A DNA stretch of 64,000 nucleotides from Natronococcus roseus (lineage in GTDB: Archaea; Halobacteriota; Halobacteria; Halobacteriales; Natrialbaceae): contig NZ_JBHLJR010000002.1 in the NCBI RefSeq assembly GCF_043677095.1, forward strand, positions 558,001 to 622,000. Direction: 5' to 3'. The translations under genes and the position numbers were made by a program. Positions 60,038 through 64,000 of the stretch are shown in pieces. The notes under the pieces were generated by a model. That model ran no database searches. It was not told the origin of the DNA and saw only the letters and a program-made list of their open reading frames with translations. Position 1 is the first letter of the stretch; each line of letters starts with the position of its first letter.

Positions 60038-60874
60038 ATGTTTATTGGTAGCACACCAGCGGCGCCGCGAGAGGCGATCGACGACGTTGCCTACCTCGCT
60101 CGGTCGGAACACCGCGTTCCGGCGCTGGCCGCGATGGCGGCTCGTCCGCGGACCCGCAGCGAACTCCGCGAGCTGACCGGGGCGTCGCCGTCGACGATCC
60201 GACGGACGCTCCGAACCCTCGAGGACCGCGGCTGGGTTCGTCGCGACGGACACCGGTACGGGGCGACCGCGCTTGGGACGGCTGTCGCCAGCGGGATGGA
60301 GACGCTGCTCGCCCTGATCGAGACCGAGCGAACGCTGCGGGGCGTCTGGACCGAGCTCCCGGACGCGATCCTCGAGCTCGCCCTCGAACAATCGGGACGG
60401 ACGACTGTGACCGTTGCCGAACACGACACGCTGTATCGGCCGGTAAACCGGTTCCGGTCGCTGCTTCGCGAGACCGACCGGTTCCGGTTCGTCGGGTTCG
60501 ACGTCGGGCTCTACGATCCCTGTACGGACGTGTTCGGTCGACGCGTCCTCGACGGGATGGACGCGGAGCTGATCGACTCGCCCGACGTCGCCGCGTACAT
60601 GCTGTCGACGTATCCCGACCGGTGTGCCAGGCTCCTCGAGACCGGGAACCTGACCGCGCTGGTTCACGACGAGCTGCCGTCCTATGGGATCAGCCGCCTC
60701 GACGACCGGGTCGCCGTCAGCGGCTACGACCCCAACAGCGGCGGCGTGACGGTACTCGTCGATACGGACCTCCCCGAGGCCCGCAAGTGGGCCGACGCGG
60801 TCTACGCGACCTACAGAAGTGAGGCCCGCCCGCTCGAGCCCGAACGGGTCGAGGATGTAGAGATCGAAGCCTGA
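60038..60874 (+). CDS. HTH transcriptional regulator with FilR1-like sensor domain
   Basis: The 278-residue protein has a winged-helix N-terminal domain (AALAARPRTRSELRELTG-type segment, then ASPSTIRRTLRTLEDRGWVR with the recognition helix near residue 50) and a C-terminal ~170-residue FilR1-like regulatory domain (TTVTVAEHDTLYRPVNRF; LVHDELPSYGISRLDDRVAV). Such proteins are common in haloarchaea. It faces the APC-Usp transporter gene tail-to-tail. Together they separate ipk from rnj. Confidence 0.82.
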   Translation: MFIGSTPAAPREAIDDVAYLARSEHRVPALAAMAARPRTRSELRELTGASPSTIRRTLRTLEDRGWVRRDGHRYGATALGTAVASGMETLLALIETERTLRGVWTELPDAILELALEQSGRTTVTVAEHDTLYRPVNRFRSLLRETDRFRFVGFDVGLYDPCTDVFGRRVLDGMDAELIDSPDVAAYMLSTYPDRCARLLETGNLTALVHDELPSYGISRLDDRVAVSGYDPNSGGVTVLVDTDLPEARKWADAVYATYRSEARPLEPERVEDVEIEA

Positions 60875-60908
60875 AACGGGGCTCCGGCGGCAGGCGAAAC
60901 TGCAGCTA

Positions 60909-63131
60909 TCAGTCGAACAGCACCCGATTCAGAATCGGTCGCAGGAACGACCCCCGGCGCGTCTTCTTCGAGTGGACCAGCAGTACGGGCTGTTCGATCG
61001 CCGCGGCGAGTCGATCCGACCGTCGTTCGACGAACAGGTCCGGCAGCCGACGGTGGGTGACGGTACTCAGCATCACCAGATCGGCCGATGCGAGCGCTTC
61101 GGAGAGTCCCTCGACCTCGTCGTCGGTGCGAACGATCGTCGAGTCGACGGGGACGGTACAGAGATCGTCGAGGTCGTCGTGGTATTCCTCAACCGTCTCG
61201 AGCAGTTCCTCCGGTGCGTCCTCGGAGACCGCAAAGAGGAACCTGACCGACGCCCCCACCGTGTCGGCCATCGCGTCCGCGAGCTCGACTTTGAGCGGGT
61301 CGTTGAAGGGGCTGCGATCGGTGACGACCGCGATCTCATCGATCTCACCGCGCTGTTCGTGCTGGACGAAGACGACGTCGCAGGGGGCGTGTTCCATGAT
61401 CCAGTCGGCGTCCCGGCCGAACAGGGTCTCGAGCCGGCTCGTCGGCCGCTGGCGAGCCAACACGAGGTCCGCCCCGGTCCGTTCCGCGAAGTTGACGACC
61501 GCGTGGCGGCTGTCGTGGCTGACGATCTCGCCGACCTCGACGGGCACCTCGAGGTACCGCACTAGGTGGTCGGTCCGGGTCTCGAACTCGACGTCCTCGG
61601 TGGTGAGCTCGTCGGCCGCGGTGTCGAGGGGAACCTGGTCGGGTACCTCGTCGAACCGGACGACCCGGATCCGCCCGCCACGGCGGCGAACGATCGGTGC
61701 AGCCATCTGGATCAGGGCGTCCTCCTGCTCGCGGGTGACGTCCCGTCGGATCGGGATGAGGACTTCGTACTGGTCGGATCGCTCGAGCTGGGCTTCCGTG
61801 TCGCGGACGAACTGTCGTCCCGCTTCGCGGCGCGCGAGGCCTTTCGCGATTCCCTCGCGCTCGACACGTTCCTGGGCGTACAGTTTGTACCAGACGAACC
61901 CGCCAATGACGATCCCGACCGAGCCGACGATCGGGAGCAGCTCCATCCGGGAGATGATGAACACGCCCGAAGCGATGCCGAACAGCTGGACCCACGGGTA
62001 GCCGGGCGTGGAGAACTCGGGGTCGTACCATTCCAGATCGCGTTCGCGAAAGGCGATGAGAGCACCACAGACCAGGATGTAGACGAGGATCTGGAAGGCG
62101 CCGGCGGATTTGGCGATCTGTTCGACGTCGAGCGTGAGGATCGCGAGAATCATGATCCCGCCGGTGGAGAGGATCGCGACCGCCGGAGTCGCGAATCGCG
62201 GGTGGATATACTCGAAGACGTCCAGAAAGAGATCGTCGCGACTCAACGCGAGCGGATACCGCGAGGCCGTCAGGATACCCGCGTTGGCGGTACTGACCAG
62301 GGCTAGCAGTGCGGCCAGAACGATCGCGTACAGGAACAGTTCGCCAAACAGCAGGTCGACCGCCTCGGCCATCGGCGCCTCCTCCCCGGCCAGCGCTTCG
62401 CCCTCGATGACGCCGACGAGGACGAACACTAACAGGGCGTAGAGGATCGAGGTCGCGACCAGCGAGACGAGGAGTCCAAGCGGAAGGTTCCGGCCCGGGT
62501 CCTCGATCTCCTCGGCGACGGCCGCGACCTTCGTGACGCCGGCGTAGGAGACGAGCACGGTCGCGGTCGCGGTGAACACGCCGCCCATCCCCTCGGTGAA
62601 GAACGGATCGTAGTTCGCGCCGTCGACCTGGATGATCGATCCGGCGACGAACACCGACAGGATCACCAGCATGACGACGACCATGATCAGTTGTAGTCCG
62701 CCGGTCTGTTTGACCCCGATCAGGTTGATAGCGATGAGAACGACCGCGAACGTCACCGCCACCGCCTCGACGCTCGGCAGCGCCATCACGGCTTCGAGGT
62801 AAAACATGCCGCCGACGAGCGCGAGTGCCCCCTTCAACATCAGCATGAGCCAGGTCCCGAGCCCGGCGATTGTCCCCATCGCCGGCCCCATCCCTCGCTC
62901 GATGAAGACGTAGTCCCCGCCAGCTTCCGGCATCGCCGTCCCCAGCTCGGCGATGCTGAGCGCGGCGGGAACGACCAGGATCGCCGCGACCACGAATGCG
63001 AGGATCACGGCGGGGCCGGCTTCGGCCATCGCGATCCCGGGCAGGATGAAGATTCCGCTGCCGATCATCGCGCCCATGCTGATCGCGATTACGGCAGACA
63101 GCCCCAGGTCGCGCTCGAGATCCTTCGTCAT
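60909..63131 (-). CDS. APC amino-acid/cation permease fused to UspA domains
   Basis: The protein has 740 residues. Residues 1-430 form about 12 transmembrane helices of the APC superfamily, with the first-helix motif GAMIGSGIFILPGIAMAEAG near 22. Residues 460-740 are cytoplasmic with two UspA-like regions (YEVLIPIRRDVTREQEDALI; VVTDRSPFNDPLKVELADAM). The Usp part probably senses nucleotide and gates transport. Substrate unknown. ATG 63131 (MTKDLERDLGLSAV) is chosen over the longer frame. Both halves are intact. Confidence 0.88.
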   Translation of the reverse strand: MTKDLERDLGLSAVIAISMGAMIGSGIFILPGIAMAEAGPAVILAFVVAAILVVPAALSIAELGTAMPEAGGDYVFIERGMGPAMGTIAGLGTWLMLMLKGALALVGGMFYLEAVMALPSVEAVAVTFAVVLIAINLIGVKQTGGLQLIMVVVMLVILSVFVAGSIIQVDGANYDPFFTEGMGGVFTATATVLVSYAGVTKVAAVAEEIEDPGRNLPLGLLVSLVATSILYALLVFVLVGVIEGEALAGEEAPMAEAVDLLFGELFLYAIVLAALLALVSTANAGILTASRYPLALSRDDLFLDVFEYIHPRFATPAVAILSTGGIMILAILTLDVEQIAKSAGAFQILVYILVCGALIAFRERDLEWYDPEFSTPGYPWVQLFGIASGVFIISRMELLPIVGSVGIVIGGFVWYKLYAQERVEREGIAKGLARREAGRQFVRDTEAQLERSDQYEVLIPIRRDVTREQEDALIQMAAPIVRRRGGRIRVVRFDEVPDQVPLDTAADELTTEDVEFETRTDHLVRYLEVPVEVGEIVSHDSRHAVVNFAERTGADLVLARQRPTSRLETLFGRDADWIMEHAPCDVVFVQHEQRGEIDEIAVVTDRSPFNDPLKVELADAMADTVGASVRFLFAVSEDAPEELLETVEEYHDDLDDLCTVPVDSTIVRTDDEVEGLSEALASADLVMLSTVTHRRLPDLFVERRSDRLAAAIEQPVLLVHSKKTRRGSFLRPILNRVLFD

Positions 63132-63302
63132 CGGACGATGGTTTTCCGCGAGCGCTAAGAAACGTTGGTGTTTCGGAACCGATTGCGAAGCCGTCGACAC
63201 CTCGATCCGCATTCGTCAACTACTTTCGGCCAAAAGCAAATAATCGAGCGGTTCGATAGCCGATCGACGGCTCGGCGCGCTCGCCGGGACCCAACCCACT
63301 GT

Positions 63303-63514
63303 GTTTTTAACATCCGAGCGTGTAGGGAGAAGCAACGTACCCGCGGGCAAGTGCGCTTGCGGCCCACAGCGTTCCTGTGGGCCGGTTGGCGGAGTACACC
63401 GCCGCGAGCGCATAGCGGGATGGCCGACGCGCTGTAAGACGCCGGGGCCGCACAACCGGGAGTCCGCGGACCGTTTCAGTGAGAGTCCACACGCGGCTTT
63501 CAGTGCTAGCAACT
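63303..63514 (+). promoter_or_regulatory. Promoter and structured leader of RNase J
   Basis: GTTTTTAAC (about 63302-63310) is a probable TATA box, giving a leader of ~180 nt. Three hairpins follow: GCAAG-TGCG-CTTGC (about 63347-63360); a perfect 10-bp stem CGGCCCACAG / CTGTGGGCCG (63360-63384, loop CGTTC); and GGCGG / CCGCC (about 63388-63403). A 5-codon frame (M-A-D-A-L-stop) begins at 63420. TTTCAGTG occurs twice, at 63474-63481 and 63498-63505. It may be an autoregulatory target of RNase J, or a small RNA gene. Confidence 0.5.
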
Positions 63515-64000
63515 ATGGAAATCGAAATTGCAACGATTGGCGGTTACGAGGAAGTCGGACGGCAGATGACTGCCGTTCGCGCCGGCGACGACGTCGTCAT
63601 CTTCGACATGGGGCTGAACCTCTCGCAGGTTCTCATCCACGACAACGTCGAGACCGAGCGGATGCACAGTCTGGATCTGATCGACATGGGCGCGATTCCG
63701 GACGATCGGATCATGAGCGACCTCGAGGGTGACGTCCAGGCGATCGTCCCGACCCACGGCCACCTGGATCACATCGGCGCCATCTCCAAACTGGCCCACC
63801 GGTACGACGCACCGATCGTCGCCACGCCGTTCACGATCGAACTCGTCAAACAGCAGATCGAGGGCGAACAGAAGTTCGGCGTCGAGAACGACCTCGTGAA
63901 GATGGACGCCGGCGAGACGATGTCGATCGGCGACTCCGGCCAGGTCGACCTCGAGTTCGTCAACGTCACCCACTCGATCATCGACGCGATCAACCCCGTG
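63515..64000 (+). CDS. rnj: Ribonuclease J, 5' part, runs off the window
   Basis: The 162 codons present (no stop before the edge) show the archaeal RNase J metallo-beta-lactamase start: EIEIATIGGYEEVGRQMTAV, FDMGLNLSQVLIHDN and the zinc motif VPTHGHLDHIGAI near residue 89, followed by FVNVTHSIIDAI. Archaeal RNase J is a 5'-3' exoribonuclease of the beta-CASP family. Whether the beta-CASP part is intact cannot be seen. In related genomes it is often near mvk/ipk. Confidence 0.93.
   Translation, partial: MEIEIATIGGYEEVGRQMTAVRAGDDVVIFDMGLNLSQVLIHDNVETERMHSLDLIDMGAIPDDRIMSDLEGDVQAIVPTHGHLDHIGAISKLAHRYDAPIVATPFTIELVKQQIEGEQKFGVENDLVKMDAGETMSIGDSGQVDLEFVNVTHSIIDAINPV

Noticed and set aside
59054..60667. 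537-codon minus-strand frame
   Set aside because: Antisense to mvk, ipk and the FilR1-type regulator, all of which have clear family motifs.
61345..63219. 624-codon minus-strand frame
   Set aside because: It overlaps the APC-Usp gene in another frame on the same strand. Its Arg-rich composition and lack of any motif mark it as a shadow.

Overview
The window is chromosomal DNA from a halophilic archaeon (class Halobacteria). The evidence is consistent: very high G+C, strongly acidic proteins, archaeal information-processing genes (TFB, PriS/GINS, Rpo3/Rpo6/Rpo10, aCPSF1, archaeal RNase J, eL18), TATA boxes about 25-35 bp upstream of apparently leaderless starts, and a haloarchaeal gas-vesicle cluster. 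A Natrialbales-type genome fits best, but this is a guess from overall protein appearance. No insertion sequence, transposase, CRISPR array or rRNA was seen.

Layout. (1) 1-4176: part of a gas vesicle cluster. gvpF-G-H and a truncated acidic ORF run leftward; gvpA-N-O run rightward. gvpC, gvpD and gvpE are not at their classical places. (2) 4285-9998: CHY zinc-finger protein, MutS, DoxX-like protein, PEBP protein, NucS/EndoMS and a Tat lipoprotein, so two mismatch-processing enzymes lie within 5 kb. (3) 10014-15146: aCPSF1/FttA behind a long leader, a membrane protein and an EamA transporter. (4) 15165-21293: a complete PotABCD-like ABC operon (SBP-ATPase-permease-permease) and a two-RCK potassium channel. 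(5) 21360-30549: Nth, small conserved haloarchaeal proteins, a phosphodiesterase-fold enzyme, pyrophosphatase, a PadR regulator, RNase HI with its partner, TFB, an acidic repeat lipoprotein and GfcR. (6) 30670-38773: two HAD enzymes, acyl-CoA dehydrogenase, PanB, an alpha/beta hydrolase, and an Hsp20-like protein coupled to Cdc48. (7) 38902-47977: peroxiredoxin, GINS-PriS, GNAT, archease-DoxX-RtcB, a Bat-type HTH protein, MoaA and a lipoprotein. (8) 48039-51441: a DUF4129 / DUF7269-DUF58 / DUF7519 operon. (9) 51622-64000: tRNA-Ser(GCT), rps13-rps4-rps11-rpoD, tRNA-Leu(CAG), rpl18e-rpl13-rps9-rpoN-rpoK-eno-rps2, mvk-ipk, a FilR1-type regulator and an APC-Usp transporter, then the 5' part of RNase J behind a structured leader.

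Links between genes. The ribosome/RNA polymerase operon is tightly packed, with 4-7 bp overlaps, and runs into isoprenoid precursor genes. GINS and PriS are translationally coupled replication proteins. Archease and RtcB form a tRNA-ligation pair. The two beta-CASP nucleases (aCPSF1 and RNase J) both have unusually long structured leaders.

The most notable unexplained structure is a family of short inverted-repeat elements (66-84 bp) at gene 3' ends. Two copies (26597-26679 and 33765-33848) are clearly homologous and supply the same last codons (Y-S-S-N-stop) to two unrelated proteins. Other points of interest: a perfect 16-bp palindrome between the TATA box and the start of TFB; a 22-bp duplication of the tRNA-Leu 3' end that looks like an integration scar; three small genes of 42-45 codons; and an acidic ORF at the gvpI position. 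Genes not described individually as promoters mostly have a plausible TATA element, mentioned in their entries.
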